The position numbers were made by a program, and so were the translations under genes. Below are positions 44,553 through 53,765 of a DNA stretch of 64,000 nucleotides, one piece after another (position 1 is the stretch's first letter; every line of letters starts with the position of its first letter). The stretch is from Deltaproteobacteria bacterium. GTDB lineage: Bacteria; Desulfobacterota; Desulfobacteria; Desulfobacterales; C00003060. Below the pieces are notes generated by a model. That model saw nothing but the letters and a program-made list of their open reading frames with translations. It was not told where the DNA came from and searched no databases. The stretch is from positions 1 through 64,000 of the forward strand of contig QMMN01000003.1 of assembly GCA_003647275.1 (NCBI GenBank). Direction: 5' to 3'.

Positions 44553-44877
44553 GCCATCTCCTCCTCTTGCTTATACTCATGAATGTCGATTCCTTTAAAT
44601 GCACCTGTTATCTTGCTGGCCTCACCATCAATACTGAAGCCACTCTATATTCAGGTTGACCTCCTTCATAAAGCAAAAAATCCGCGGCGGAGAGGAATGA
44701 TGATTCGTGGCAATGGCTCCTGTGGCAATGCACACACCGGTCAACCCAACAGATTTTTGTTTATAATGATTCAGAGAGGTTGTCAATTTTTCATGCCGCA
44801 CGCCAGAAGACACTCACCACACACCTGTTTAGCACCAAATTCTGAGGCATTGATCCCCTACTACTACGAATCACAAA
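44553..44877. other. Gene-free stretch between the receiver gene and the ABC exporter
   Basis: About 325 bases without a supported gene. Open frames on both strands have no protein-like composition or ribosome-binding site. It must contain the receiver gene's promoter and the end of the ABC operon. Confidence 0.45.
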
Positions 44878-46842
44878 TCAAGAAACTGCCTGCCACTGGT
44901 ACAATTGATAATACAGCCCTTGTTTGGCCATCAGTTCGTCGTGAGAACCTACTTCCCTGATGCACCCCTTGTGAAGAACAATGATACGATCAGCATGCCG
45001 AATGGTAGACAACCGGTGGGCAACCACAATGGCCGTGCGGTTTTGCATTAACCTCAAGGTTGCCTCCTGGATGAGTCGTTCCGTTTCGGTATCGATACTG
45101 GAAGTTGCTTCATCAAGGATCAGAATTTCAGGATCGCGGGCAAGTGCCCGAGCAAAGGCAACCAACTGCCGCTCACCGCTTGACAGGGTACGACCGCCCT
45201 CGCTCATCACGGTGTCGAGCCCATGCGGAAGCCCTTGAATCAACCGATCAAGATTACACGCTGCAACAATTTGCTGGAGGCGCTCATGGGAAAGCTGGGG
45301 GTTACCTTCCATGATGTTATTTCGCAGGGTGTCTGCAAACAGAAACACGTCCTGAGTAATCAAGGCCATGCGAGCGCGCAATAAGGCTTTAGGAATTTTG
45401 CGTATATCAACCCCGCCGATGTTGATGCTTCCTTTGGTCGGGTCATAAAACCGCTCAAGAAGATGGATAAGACTCGATTTGCCCGCTCCGGTTGGTCCCA
45501 CAATAGCCACTGTCTCGCCAGTCCGGACCGTAAACGAGATATCCCTGAGGACCCATTCTCTGTCCACATAGGAAAACCACACACGATCAAAGGAGATACC
45601 CCTGTTTTTTCGCCATACCGAAACCGGGGCCTTCGGCTCCGGAATCCGCTCCTGGTTATCAAGAAGGAGAAAAATCCGCTCAGATGAAGCCATGGCCGAC
45701 TGCATGATATTGTACTTTTCCGCAATATCGCGGATCGGCCGGAAAAACATCCTCATATAGGAAATAAACGCCACCAGCTCCCCCAGGCTGAGGCTCTTGG
45801 AAAGCACGTGTAGGCCGCCGTACCAGATGACCAGGGCTGTGGTGACCGAACTCAACAACTCAATGACTGGCATGAATACAGCAAATATGTTGATCTGGCG
45901 CATGCCCGCCAGGTAATTTTCGTGGTTGAGTTTGCGAAAGCGTTTGTAATTTTTTGCCTCCTGCAAGAATAACTGGATGATACGAATGCCATCAATGCTC
46001 TCCTGAAGCCTTGTGTTGATCTCAGCGATCTTAACCCGAAGTTCCCGAAAGGCATCCCTTGCCAGGCGACTGAAGTGCGCTGTGGCCAGGAAGATGAATG
46101 GAAGCATCAAGAAACAGATCAGAGCAAGTTGCCAGTTCATCACCAGAAGCACCACTGTAATGCCAAGCACGAGAAAGACATCCTTGAAAAGCACTGTGAC
46201 AATAGAGGTGAAAAATTCGTGGAGATTCTGAGCGTCACTGGTTACGCGAGTGACCAGGCGCCCAACCGGATTTCTGGTAAAGAATGCCACGGAAAGGCCT
46301 TGAATGTGTGTAAAAAGTTTTAATCTCAGATCGTGCATAATCGATTGTGCCGCGGACTCCATCATGATCACGTGGATAAAGCTGAAAGCAAAATGGCAAA
46401 TGACCACGGCGATAAAAATCAAGGCAATGCGGGCCACACCGGCATAATCTTGTGAACGGAGATCTGCGAGGTCAGCCTTGTCAAGTTTAGAAAGATCCTC
46501 GTAGAGTATCCTTGCGTAAGGCCGCTCAATCTCAAAGAACGATGGATATTGGCTGACCACCCTTTCAACATTTGGCTCCCGCAGGTCGGCTACATAGAAC
46601 CGCTGTTGCTGCAAGACCTCGCGCTTGCCATCCCTGATGTCCTGCACAATGTAGCGGTCAATGGCAACCTTGGTCAGATAGGGGAGCGCCAAGTCCAGAA
46701 CCGTAAGGGCTGTCAATAGCCCGATGGAAAGCAAGAATAAGAATTTATACGGGAGGACGTAAGGAAAAAGCCTTCTGAGTAATCTCACATTGTAGGGCTT
46801 GCCCAGTTGATCCTCCTCAAAATATCCGTAGTCAATTCGCAT
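44878..46842 (-). CDS. ABC exporter half-transporter (catalytic-site subunit)
   Basis: A 654-residue fusion of six membrane spans and an ATPase domain. Walker A GPTGAGKSS, the signature LSSGERQLVAFARAL, Walker B ILILDEATSSID with the catalytic Glu, and H-loop VAHRLST are intact. Between the first two spans (about residues 60-140) is a hydrophilic insert seen in one half of LmrCD/TM287-288-like heterodimers. It is encoded 17 bases after the partner gene on the same strand. It probably exports lipids, drugs or peptides. Confidence 0.92.
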   Translation of the reverse strand: MRIDYGYFEEDQLGKPYNVRLLRRLFPYVLPYKFLFLLSIGLLTALTVLDLALPYLTKVAIDRYIVQDIRDGKREVLQQQRFYVADLREPNVERVVSQYPSFFEIERPYARILYEDLSKLDKADLADLRSQDYAGVARIALIFIAVVICHFAFSFIHVIMMESAAQSIMHDLRLKLFTHIQGLSVAFFTRNPVGRLVTRVTSDAQNLHEFFTSIVTVLFKDVFLVLGITVVLLVMNWQLALICFLMLPFIFLATAHFSRLARDAFRELRVKIAEINTRLQESIDGIRIIQLFLQEAKNYKRFRKLNHENYLAGMRQINIFAVFMPVIELLSSVTTALVIWYGGLHVLSKSLSLGELVAFISYMRMFFRPIRDIAEKYNIMQSAMASSERIFLLLDNQERIPEPKAPVSVWRKNRGISFDRVWFSYVDREWVLRDISFTVRTGETVAIVGPTGAGKSSLIHLLERFYDPTKGSINIGGVDIRKIPKALLRARMALITQDVFLFADTLRNNIMEGNPQLSHERLQQIVAACNLDRLIQGLPHGLDTVMSEGGRTLSSGERQLVAFARALARDPEILILDEATSSIDTETERLIQEATLRLMQNRTAIVVAHRLSTIRHADRIIVLHKGCIREVGSHDELMAKQGLYYQLYQWQAVS

Positions 46843-46859
46843 GGCACTCGTTATTTGAG

Positions 46860-48629
46860 TTATCGCTTCACAACCCCGGCACGATTCGTGTCATTTAATC
46901 CTTTTTCAATCTCTTGCCAGCGGTACATCCTGCTGTAAAATCCCTCTCGGGTCATGAGCGTTTCATGGGTACCGACATCTGTCATATGTCCTCTTTCCAA
47001 CACGATAATCAAATCAGCGTGCTGCACATGGCTAAGCCTGTGAGAGACCATCACCACGGTCCGTTTAGAGGTAAGGTCTCGTATGGTGGCCAGGATGGCC
47101 GCAGCAGTCTCTGTATCCACCTGACTCAAGGCATCATCCAAGATCAGGATCGGTGCTGAGATAAGAAGAGCCCGTGCCAGAGCAAGACGCTGTTTTTGGC
47201 CGCCGGAGAGCGTCACCCCCTTCTCTCCAATAAGCGTATCGAATTGATCGGGAAACTCCATGATGGTCTCATATAACTGGGCTGCGCGAGCAGCCCGTAT
47301 GATCTCTTCATCAGAGGCATCTTCGCGGGCGAAACAAAGGTTCTCTCGGATGCTGCCAGAAAACACGAAGGCATCCTGCGTAACGACTGCCATGTGCGCT
47401 CGCAGGGTTTTGAGGGGTATCTCACGGATGTCCACCCCATCAATCAAAAGGCGTCCCCCTGTCGCCTCAAGCAATCTGGGAATCAGGTGGCAGAGCGTGG
47501 TTTTACCGCTTCCTGTGGGCCCGACCACACCGAGGGTCTGGCCTGCGGTTATGGAAAATGAGATCTTTGAAAGGGCAAAGGGCTGCCCCAGGCGGTAGTT
47601 AAAATCCACTTTATCAAATACAATATCCCCCTTAAGGGTCTTCAAAGCACTTGGCCTTTCAGAGCTGACAATTTGAGGCCTGGCTTCTAGAATGGCGTTT
47701 ATCCTATCCAGGGAAGCGGCTCCCCGCTGGATCAGGTTGATGACCCACCCCATCGCCATCATGGGCCAGGTGAGAAGGCCCAAATAGCTTATAAAGGCCA
47801 CAAAATCACCCGGCGTGATGGTAAAATTAATGGTCTGTTTCCCACCCAAATAGAGGACCAGTGCAACGCTTATATTGGAAAAGAACATCATCCCTGGAAA
47901 AAACGCCCCGGTAATTCGAACCAGCTGAAGATTCTTGCCTATGTAATCTTGTGAGATGTCTGAAACTCTTTTGGCTTCAGCTCCCTCTCGATTGTAGGCC
48001 TTGACCACCCGGATGCCGGCAAAACGCTCTCGGACCACCTCGGTCAGGTTGGAAAAGGAGGCCTGGACCTCCTTATACAGGCGGTGCATGCGCCTGCTTA
48101 AGACACGCGCCAGCACAACAATAATCGGCATGGGCAAAAGCGCAAATACGGTTAAGGTGATGTTGATATAGAGCATGAAACCAATGGCAGAAAGGCCCAG
48201 AACGATTGCATCGGTGAGTGCGACCATCCCCATTCCAACGGCCATCCGCACATTCTGAATGTCATTGGTCGCCCGTGCCATCAGGTCACCGGTCTTGGTC
48301 TCATCAAAATAAGATGGGGATAGGGTCTGAATGTGGGAAAAGAGGCGGTTTCGTATCCCCTCCTCTACCCTTCGCGAGGTTCCGATGAGACAGCGCCGCC
48401 AAATAAAGCGGAATACCCCGATCAACAGGGCAATGCCCACAATGTAAAGGGCATACCGAAGCAGGTTTGTGGCTGTGATGCAGCAAATCGCAAGGTCATC
48501 AACAGCCCATTTGATGATCCGTGGGATAATGAGTTGAAGGATGTCAACGACAAACAGGGAAACAAGGCCCAGAAGGATAACAGCCCTTTTTTCTTCAAAG
48601 TAGGATTTAAGAATGCGGTATGATTTCAT
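46860..48629 (-). CDS. ABC exporter half-transporter (degenerate-site subunit)
   Basis: A half-transporter of about 589 residues from ATG 48629. Six membrane spans are followed by an ATPase with Walker A GPTGSGKTT, signature LSGGQKQRLALARAL and Walker B ILILDDALSQVD, where Asp replaces the catalytic Glu. Such a replacement marks the non-hydrolysing site of heterodimeric exporters and fits the intact partner downstream. The 53 residues upstream in frame lack a ribosome-binding site and are rejected, though the chosen ATG also has only a weak one. Confidence 0.9.
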   Translation of the reverse strand: MKSYRILKSYFEEKRAVILLGLVSLFVVDILQLIIPRIIKWAVDDLAICCITATNLLRYALYIVGIALLIGVFRFIWRRCLIGTSRRVEEGIRNRLFSHIQTLSPSYFDETKTGDLMARATNDIQNVRMAVGMGMVALTDAIVLGLSAIGFMLYINITLTVFALLPMPIIVVLARVLSRRMHRLYKEVQASFSNLTEVVRERFAGIRVVKAYNREGAEAKRVSDISQDYIGKNLQLVRITGAFFPGMMFFSNISVALVLYLGGKQTINFTITPGDFVAFISYLGLLTWPMMAMGWVINLIQRGAASLDRINAILEARPQIVSSERPSALKTLKGDIVFDKVDFNYRLGQPFALSKISFSITAGQTLGVVGPTGSGKTTLCHLIPRLLEATGGRLLIDGVDIREIPLKTLRAHMAVVTQDAFVFSGSIRENLCFAREDASDEEIIRAARAAQLYETIMEFPDQFDTLIGEKGVTLSGGQKQRLALARALLISAPILILDDALSQVDTETAAAILATIRDLTSKRTVVMVSHRLSHVQHADLIIVLERGHMTDVGTHETLMTREGFYSRMYRWQEIEKGLNDTNRAGVVKR

Positions 48630-48853
48630 CGGATTGGCAGTTTGGCCTGTTCCTTCTTCATCGTTACTGTCATTGATTAAGACAATCAGCAACAAGTGGC
48701 GCAGCGAGTAAACCCGCAACCAGAAGCGAATGATCGGCTCAACGGGCCTGACGGGTCTATTGCTAACAAAGACAATAAAAAGAGTCAAAGGTGATTTCTA
48801 CGAGAAGCGGGTTTGGTTGACTTTTAGCAGCTCCGTTGTTATAGGCTTTTGCC

Positions 48854-50839
48854 ATGGAGCCAGGATGTATCGTTGAATATATTGATCGCAAGCAGATTGT
48901 TTGCGCCGTCGTCTTGAGTGAAAAGAATCAAAAGCTTCGGATGCTCACCGAGAACAATCGCGAGGTAAGCCAAACCGAAAAACGGCTGGCACATATCAGC
49001 CGTGAGCGCCTTGATCCCAGCATCGGTAGAGACGCCCTGGTCAATCACCTGCAGGCGACAGTGGCAAGGAGAAAGCAATTGCAGAAGCAAATAGACATCG
49101 AAGCACTCTGGGAGGTGCTTCATACCGAAGCCACATGGATCGACCTGCAGACCATGGCAGAATTCTCCTTTGATGGCGAGATCTCCGGCGACCATACGTC
49201 GGCTGTCATGCGCGCACTTTTTGAAGATCGACTTTATTTCAAGTTTGACACCCATCGATTTTTCCCAAACACCCCTGAACGGGTCGCCCAGATTGCAGCC
49301 CAGGCAGCCATAGAAGCCAAAAAGGCCCATACTATTGAGGAAGGGAGCCGGTGGGTTCAGCAGGTTTTGGAGACCCGGCATCCATCATGCCCACCCGACA
49401 AAAAAGAGATCATTGAAATATTGAAATCTTTCTACCTTTTCGGAAAGGACAGCCCTCACTATGACATTGGTAAAGAAATCGTCTCACGTTCTGGTCTGGA
49501 CCCAAAGGACGGTCCTTTTCACCTCCTGGTCAAGCTGGGCATTTGGGACCGCGATGAAAATCTGAATCTCCATAGATTCGGGATATCTGAGACCTTCCCG
49601 CCTGAGGTTATGGAGGCCGTAACGCACTTTGGTGGCGAGGGAATCAAGGTAAAGCCGGATGGAAAACGACGAGATCTCACTGGTCTGTCAACGATCACGA
49701 TTGACGGCCAGGGCACCCTCGATTTTGACGATGCCATCAGTATTGAACCAGAGGCTGATGGATTCCGGCTTTGGGTTCACATAACCGATGTATCACACTT
49801 CCTGGAAAAAGGGAGTATCGTAGACGAAGAAGCCATGACGCGAGGCAGTTCCATCTATATGCCCGATAAGCGCATACCCATGCTCCCCCAACCTCTGGCA
49901 GAAGACTTTTGCAGCCTCAAGGAGGGCCAAGATCGCCTGGCCATAAGTATAATGGCCCGTCTTGATCGCTGGGCAAGGGTGCAGGCGTACGAAATCTTTC
50001 CGAGTGTCATCCGAGTCAACCGACAGTTGACTTATTATGATACCAACCTGATCGTGCAGCAAGATCCACAACTCTCGGCAATTTATGATGTGGCCCAAAA
50101 ATTTCGAAAGTTCCGCCTGGACGCAAACGCCATCCAACTCACACTCCCAGAGATGAATGTCTGGATAGACACACAGGGAGAAATCTCCGTAACCCAGATA
50201 AATCGGGAAAGCCCCAGTCGCCTGATGGTCGCTGAGTGCATGATTTTGGCCAATTGGCTTGCAGCCCGATTCTTCCGTGACTATGGATGCGCCACAATTT
50301 TCAGGTCACAACTGGAACCCCGTGGACGTCTCATTGACGAAAACGGCGGGACACTTTATCAAAACTGGATGCAGCGGAGGCTCTTGAGCCGGGTCATCTT
50401 GGGACTTGATCCCGAACCCCACGCAGGTCTTGGACTGGACGTCTATGTTACCCTGACATCACCTTTACGGAAATATCTTGATCTGGTCACACAGCGCCAG
50501 CTGAGGAGTCTTCTGGGACTGGAGGCTATGTATTCCGATGAGGACCTTAAATTCATTATTCAGGCTGTTGAGCAGCCCATGAGTTACATTACTGTGCTTC
50601 AGAAAGAACGCCTGCGCTATTGGATTCTAAGGTACCTTGAACGTTATATAGGAGACAAAGAAGAGGCACTGGTCCTTGAAAAACGACGTCACAGGTATGT
50701 GATACTCCTGACCAAGTATATGATCGAATGCTCGCTCCCATTAAACTGCGGAGCAGACCTCAAACCGCAAGACACAATATTGGTCAAGATAGAACGTGTC
50801 AGCGCCAGATCTGACACTATTGGGGTGTCACTGGCATAG
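48854..50839 (+). CDS. RNB-domain ribonuclease (RNase II/R family)
   Basis: A 661-residue exoribonuclease. The N-terminal region (1-270) lacks a canonical double cold-shock domain but shows a winged-helix-like part. The RNB core begins TITIDGQGTLDFDDAISIE, with the aspartates that bind the metal, and continues through HITDVSHFLEKGS, EAMTRGSSIYMPDKRIPMLP and TSPLRKYLDLVTQRQL. A short OB-like tail ends the protein. It degrades RNA 3' to 5'. It is divergent from the ABC exporter genes. Confidence 0.9.
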   Translation: MEPGCIVEYIDRKQIVCAVVLSEKNQKLRMLTENNREVSQTEKRLAHISRERLDPSIGRDALVNHLQATVARRKQLQKQIDIEALWEVLHTEATWIDLQTMAEFSFDGEISGDHTSAVMRALFEDRLYFKFDTHRFFPNTPERVAQIAAQAAIEAKKAHTIEEGSRWVQQVLETRHPSCPPDKKEIIEILKSFYLFGKDSPHYDIGKEIVSRSGLDPKDGPFHLLVKLGIWDRDENLNLHRFGISETFPPEVMEAVTHFGGEGIKVKPDGKRRDLTGLSTITIDGQGTLDFDDAISIEPEADGFRLWVHITDVSHFLEKGSIVDEEAMTRGSSIYMPDKRIPMLPQPLAEDFCSLKEGQDRLAISIMARLDRWARVQAYEIFPSVIRVNRQLTYYDTNLIVQQDPQLSAIYDVAQKFRKFRLDANAIQLTLPEMNVWIDTQGEISVTQINRESPSRLMVAECMILANWLAARFFRDYGCATIFRSQLEPRGRLIDENGGTLYQNWMQRRLLSRVILGLDPEPHAGLGLDVYVTLTSPLRKYLDLVTQRQLRSLLGLEAMYSDEDLKFIIQAVEQPMSYITVLQKERLRYWILRYLERYIGDKEEALVLEKRRHRYVILLTKYMIECSLPLNCGADLKPQDTILVKIERVSARSDTIGVSLA

Positions 50840-50925
50840 CCAAGTTTCCATCCCTAAATGGCTCTTTTCTCAATGAGCAGCGTTCTCCGCGGCCTTGCTC
50901 ATCGAAAAAACCATCATTGTTCTCC

Positions 50926-51141
50926 CTACTTCTCCCTCGGCTCAAAATGCATGGTTTCATCATTCAGCAGTCCGATATACTCATCATCCTTGCCAAACAA
51001 AAACCACACCTGGCCTACACTGAGGGCGCTTTCCCACGCGACCTCTTCATCTATTTCAACAAAAACATCATCTGGATGTATGTCCGTGGTCTTGATGCCA
51101 ACCTCTTTAAAAAAGCTCAAAAACTTCTCTTTATCCGACAT
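50926..51141 (-). CDS. Small acidic hypothetical protein
   Basis: A 71-residue protein with FLSFFKEVGI, DDVFVEIDEEVAWESALSVGQVWFLFGKDDEYIGLL. It is acidic, single-domain, without cysteine or membrane span. AAGGAGGG before the ATG strongly supports translation. It faces the RNB gene, and no family is recognised. Confidence 0.65.
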   Translation of the reverse strand: MSDKEKFLSFFKEVGIKTTDIHPDDVFVEIDEEVAWESALSVGQVWFLFGKDDEYIGLLNDETMHFEPREK

Positions 51142-51259
51142 TGCTCCCTCCTTGCTTCACGTTTGACCAAAAATGAACCCGTGTCTCATATATAAATTGA
51201 TTGCCAATTTTCAAGCCACATTTGAAGCTCCCTCTGTACATTTATATTTTTCTGGACAC

Positions 51260-52213
51260 CTATTGGGACGCCTCCGCCAAATAAGCCTGCACCACCTGAA
51301 CGGTGCGTTCTCGTTGTAAAAGCCGGACTTGATCGAAAAGGGCACGGCAGTCCTCAAGGCTTAAGCGGTCTACAATCCGATTTACCCCAACCTCGTCCTC
51401 GCTGTGGGGTGCGTCAGAGTCTCCTGGAAGCAACTCATCTTTCTGAAGCAGCTTGATGTAGATCAGACTGCGAGCTGCCAGCAAGTTCGCCAGATCCTGC
51501 GGCACCCCTCCATGCAAGGCATAATAAAGGGTGAGAATATCGCCGGGCCCCATATTCCTTCGCCTGCCTTGAAGCCGACGAACCACGGGTGCAAGTAAGT
51601 ACACAACACGAATTCTTTGGATACGCCCTAGAGCCTTCCTCAGATAGTGATATAGGGGATAATGGATGTAACCGGCCTCTACGTAGATATCCTTCCCGTC
51701 TGAGGCCAGAGGTTTGATGGCCCGCGCGCGCATACGTTCACGCAGCATCAACCGGTCGGCATCGGCCCAGGCAAAGGTCTTTACTGCCTCTACCACATCA
51801 TCAAACGGTGCCTTCAGGGAATGGGCATAGTAATCGATCAGGGCTCCTGTGGCACGCTTTTCTGCCTCGTATACATCCTCCAGGCGTGGGTCTTTTATGA
51901 TATCTTCTGGCGTCTTGCCATCGGCAAGGCGTTCGTGAATTTGAACGAGGGCTTCAAGATAGGGCTCTACCTGAACAATCTGTCGGCCTTTGCTGTGCAG
52001 CTCCTGGAGCAGGGTGCACATTAAACGCTCAAACTCGGGAAACTCCGAATCGGAGACCATCAAATATTCCTCAATAGGAATCCGGCCATTAAGCATCTCC
52101 AAAAAGTTTGGCGCGGGCGGTTCTTCAAGTACAATGATCTGATGTTGTTCCATTTGCCGCCGCGCAAAAGGGAGGACTTCAACGCGGTGGGATGAAAAAC
52201 CGATGGTGATCAT
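51260..52213 (-). CDS. Hypothetical protein, possibly TraB/TIKI-like
   Basis: A 317-residue soluble protein. It opens ITIGFSSHRVEVLPFARRQM and continues HQIIVLEEPPAPNFLEML, a GxxH then a hydrophobic strand and a paired Glu. That pattern recalls the GTxH...E signature of the TraB/TIKI family; the match is loose. The rest is helical with basic RGRIQRIRVVYLL. It lacks a signal peptide. It has no close operon partner; the 52324 gene lies 110 bases upstream on the same strand. Confidence 0.6.
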   Translation of the reverse strand: MITIGFSSHRVEVLPFARRQMEQHQIIVLEEPPAPNFLEMLNGRIPIEEYLMVSDSEFPEFERLMCTLLQELHSKGRQIVQVEPYLEALVQIHERLADGKTPEDIIKDPRLEDVYEAEKRATGALIDYYAHSLKAPFDDVVEAVKTFAWADADRLMLRERMRARAIKPLASDGKDIYVEAGYIHYPLYHYLRKALGRIQRIRVVYLLAPVVRRLQGRRRNMGPGDILTLYYALHGGVPQDLANLLAARSLIYIKLLQKDELLPGDSDAPHSEDEVGVNRIVDRLSLEDCRALFDQVRLLQRERTVQVVQAYLAEASQ

Positions 52214-52323
52214 ACAATTCCCTATAACACCTCTTCATCTGTATTCCCAAATTTTCAAACAAAGAAGCGGTTGGGACGCAAAGTGGCGGCTACTGAACGC
52301 CAAATCGCAGCCTGTATGAAAAA

Positions 52324-52485
52324 TTAAGTCTGACCCGCCTTCTCGTTGTGGCCGTTCTCAGCCTCCTTTGTTTCATTCGTGGATTCTTTCAGAAGTGTGT
52401 CTGTTTTGGAAAAGACCTCCTTTAGTTTAGCATCAATGGCACGAAGCTCCTTGTCAATTGCCTCTATGGATTCATCTTTTTCCAT
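52324..52485 (-). CDS. Short coiled-coil hypothetical protein
   Basis: A 53-residue, highly charged protein with heptads (ESIEAIDKELRAIDAKLKEVF) predicting a coiled coil, then a Glu/Asn-rich tail. The ATG at 52485 with AAGGAG six bases upstream is preferred to one eight codons earlier. It is probably co-transcribed with the gene at 51260. Confidence 0.55.
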   Translation of the reverse strand: MEKDESIEAIDKELRAIDAKLKEVFSKTDTLLKESTNETKEAENGHNEKAGQT

Positions 52486-52562
52486 GCTGTCTCCTTGATA
52501 GGGTATCATCGATATCTTTCCATGATTTCAATTGTGAGTAAAGTGATAAGTTCTAAAGGTTA

Positions 52563-53429
52563 TTAGACATGGGCCTCAAAGTGAGGCACAAAGCCGTAAG
52601 CCTCGTAGATCCCTTGGGCACGGGCTGACTTTATAAAATCAAGAAATTTTCCGGCATTCTCTGGATGCGGCGCATCTTTCAGTCTGCAAATATAATAGTT
52701 TATCCTGTCCCTTTGATCAAGGCTCTCTCCAGGTTCAACCACATCTACCGGAAGATTGCCCTGCCGCGCATGTATCATCTCCGTGGCCCAGACCGGCCCC
52801 ACATCAACGGTCCCCTTGAGGATCCTCAGCGGGGTTTCCCTGTGGTGTACGACTGTTAGGATGGTTGTCCCTTCGGCCCGTTTTTCCTCCATGATACGAT
52901 GCACGAGGTCCTCCCCACCGGCCTGTCGATACATGTCGATAATATAATATGCAATGTCTTCATATTCCGGATTCGGCTGTGAAATGCGTACTGTTTCCCG
53001 GCCCAGATCAGAAACAGACACAATCTGTGCAGGGTTGCCTTCCGGCACCATCAAGACAATCCGGTTATGAAGATAGAGGAAATAGGCCTCTTTTGTAATG
53101 AGTCCTTCCCTTTCAAGGCGCGCCATGGCCTTCTCGGTGACAGATGCGTAAACATCGGGAACCACCCCTATGACCCGATCCCGAAAAATAGCGCCGCCCG
53201 CCAGGATCTGCTTGAGCTCCAGGCCGGGCGGAAGTGTTTCATAGAAGATCCTTTTTACTTCAGGGTATTCTTTTTGAAACACGCGAATCAGTTCGTCCAT
53301 GACCATGAACTGATTGCCTGCCACAAACAGCACCAGATCTGCCGAATCTACATAATCCAGGTTATGAAGGTCATCTTCTCTGTCTGAAGGGATCACCGGA
53401 AAATTCACGCTACCTTTTTCTCCGACCAT
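52563..53429 (-). CDS. Periplasmic-binding-protein-like, but without signal peptide
   Basis: A 288-residue protein of the type II periplasmic-binding fold, in the molybdate/tungstate-like group (LVLFVAGNQFMVMDELIRVF, KQILAGGAIF, VDVGPVWATEMI, FLDFIKSARAQGIYEAYGFV). No signal peptide or lipobox is present, and it begins with a hydrophilic 30-residue stretch, so it is probably cytoplasmic. No permease or ATPase genes are adjacent. It could be a ligand sensor or a gene that has lost its export signal. Confidence 0.7.
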   Translation of the reverse strand: MVGEKGSVNFPVIPSDREDDLHNLDYVDSADLVLFVAGNQFMVMDELIRVFQKEYPEVKRIFYETLPPGLELKQILAGGAIFRDRVIGVVPDVYASVTEKAMARLEREGLITKEAYFLYLHNRIVLMVPEGNPAQIVSVSDLGRETVRISQPNPEYEDIAYYIIDMYRQAGGEDLVHRIMEEKRAEGTTILTVVHHRETPLRILKGTVDVGPVWATEMIHARQGNLPVDVVEPGESLDQRDRINYYICRLKDAPHPENAGKFLDFIKSARAQGIYEAYGFVPHFEAHV

Positions 53430-53430
53430 T

Positions 53431-53737
53431 TCATTTTCCTCCCAATTGATTGACTATTGTTGATTGATTTTTCTTCTGTGCTGTCTTTCTTGTTGTGATG
53501 AAAATTGATGATAATTCATGTGCTTCATTCAAAAGAGGTAAAACCCTTTTTCTTTCAATTAGTTTTTCATCCATAATGAATTCCAACCAAAACTCAGATT
53601 CATCTGCTTCTTCTATCACGATACTTGTTTTTGATATAAAAGCCGCCTTTGTTTGAGCCAAAAGAGCCGATATGTGCGAATTCTTTTGTTCTCTTCTTCA
53701 GTTTTTCAGCATCCAATTCCTGCCCCCCAGGAACCAT
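53431..53737 (-). pseudogene. Four-helix-bundle (S23-like) protein, broken
   Basis: The minus strand from ATG 53737 reads MVPGGQELDAEKLKKRTKEF, the usual start of this family. About 40 residues in the middle are then missing, and the C-terminal half (KAAFISKTSIVIEEADESEF, later LNEAHELSSIFI) is found in another frame. Normal members have about 120 residues and four helices. An internal deletion with frameshift explains both. The family is often found as rRNA-intervening or stand-alone small proteins of unclear role. Confidence 0.75.
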
Positions 53738-53765
53738 TAAAATCTACAATCATCAATCGCCAATC

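Noticed and set aside
44583-44960. A 125-residue plus-strand gene
   Set aside because: It overlaps the end of the ABC gene, lacks a ribosome-binding site and has no protein-like pattern.
53431-53661. An intact 76-residue gene
   Set aside because: Its sequence is only the C-terminal half of a four-helix-bundle protein and the N-terminal half lies upstream in another frame, so it is treated as a pseudogene.
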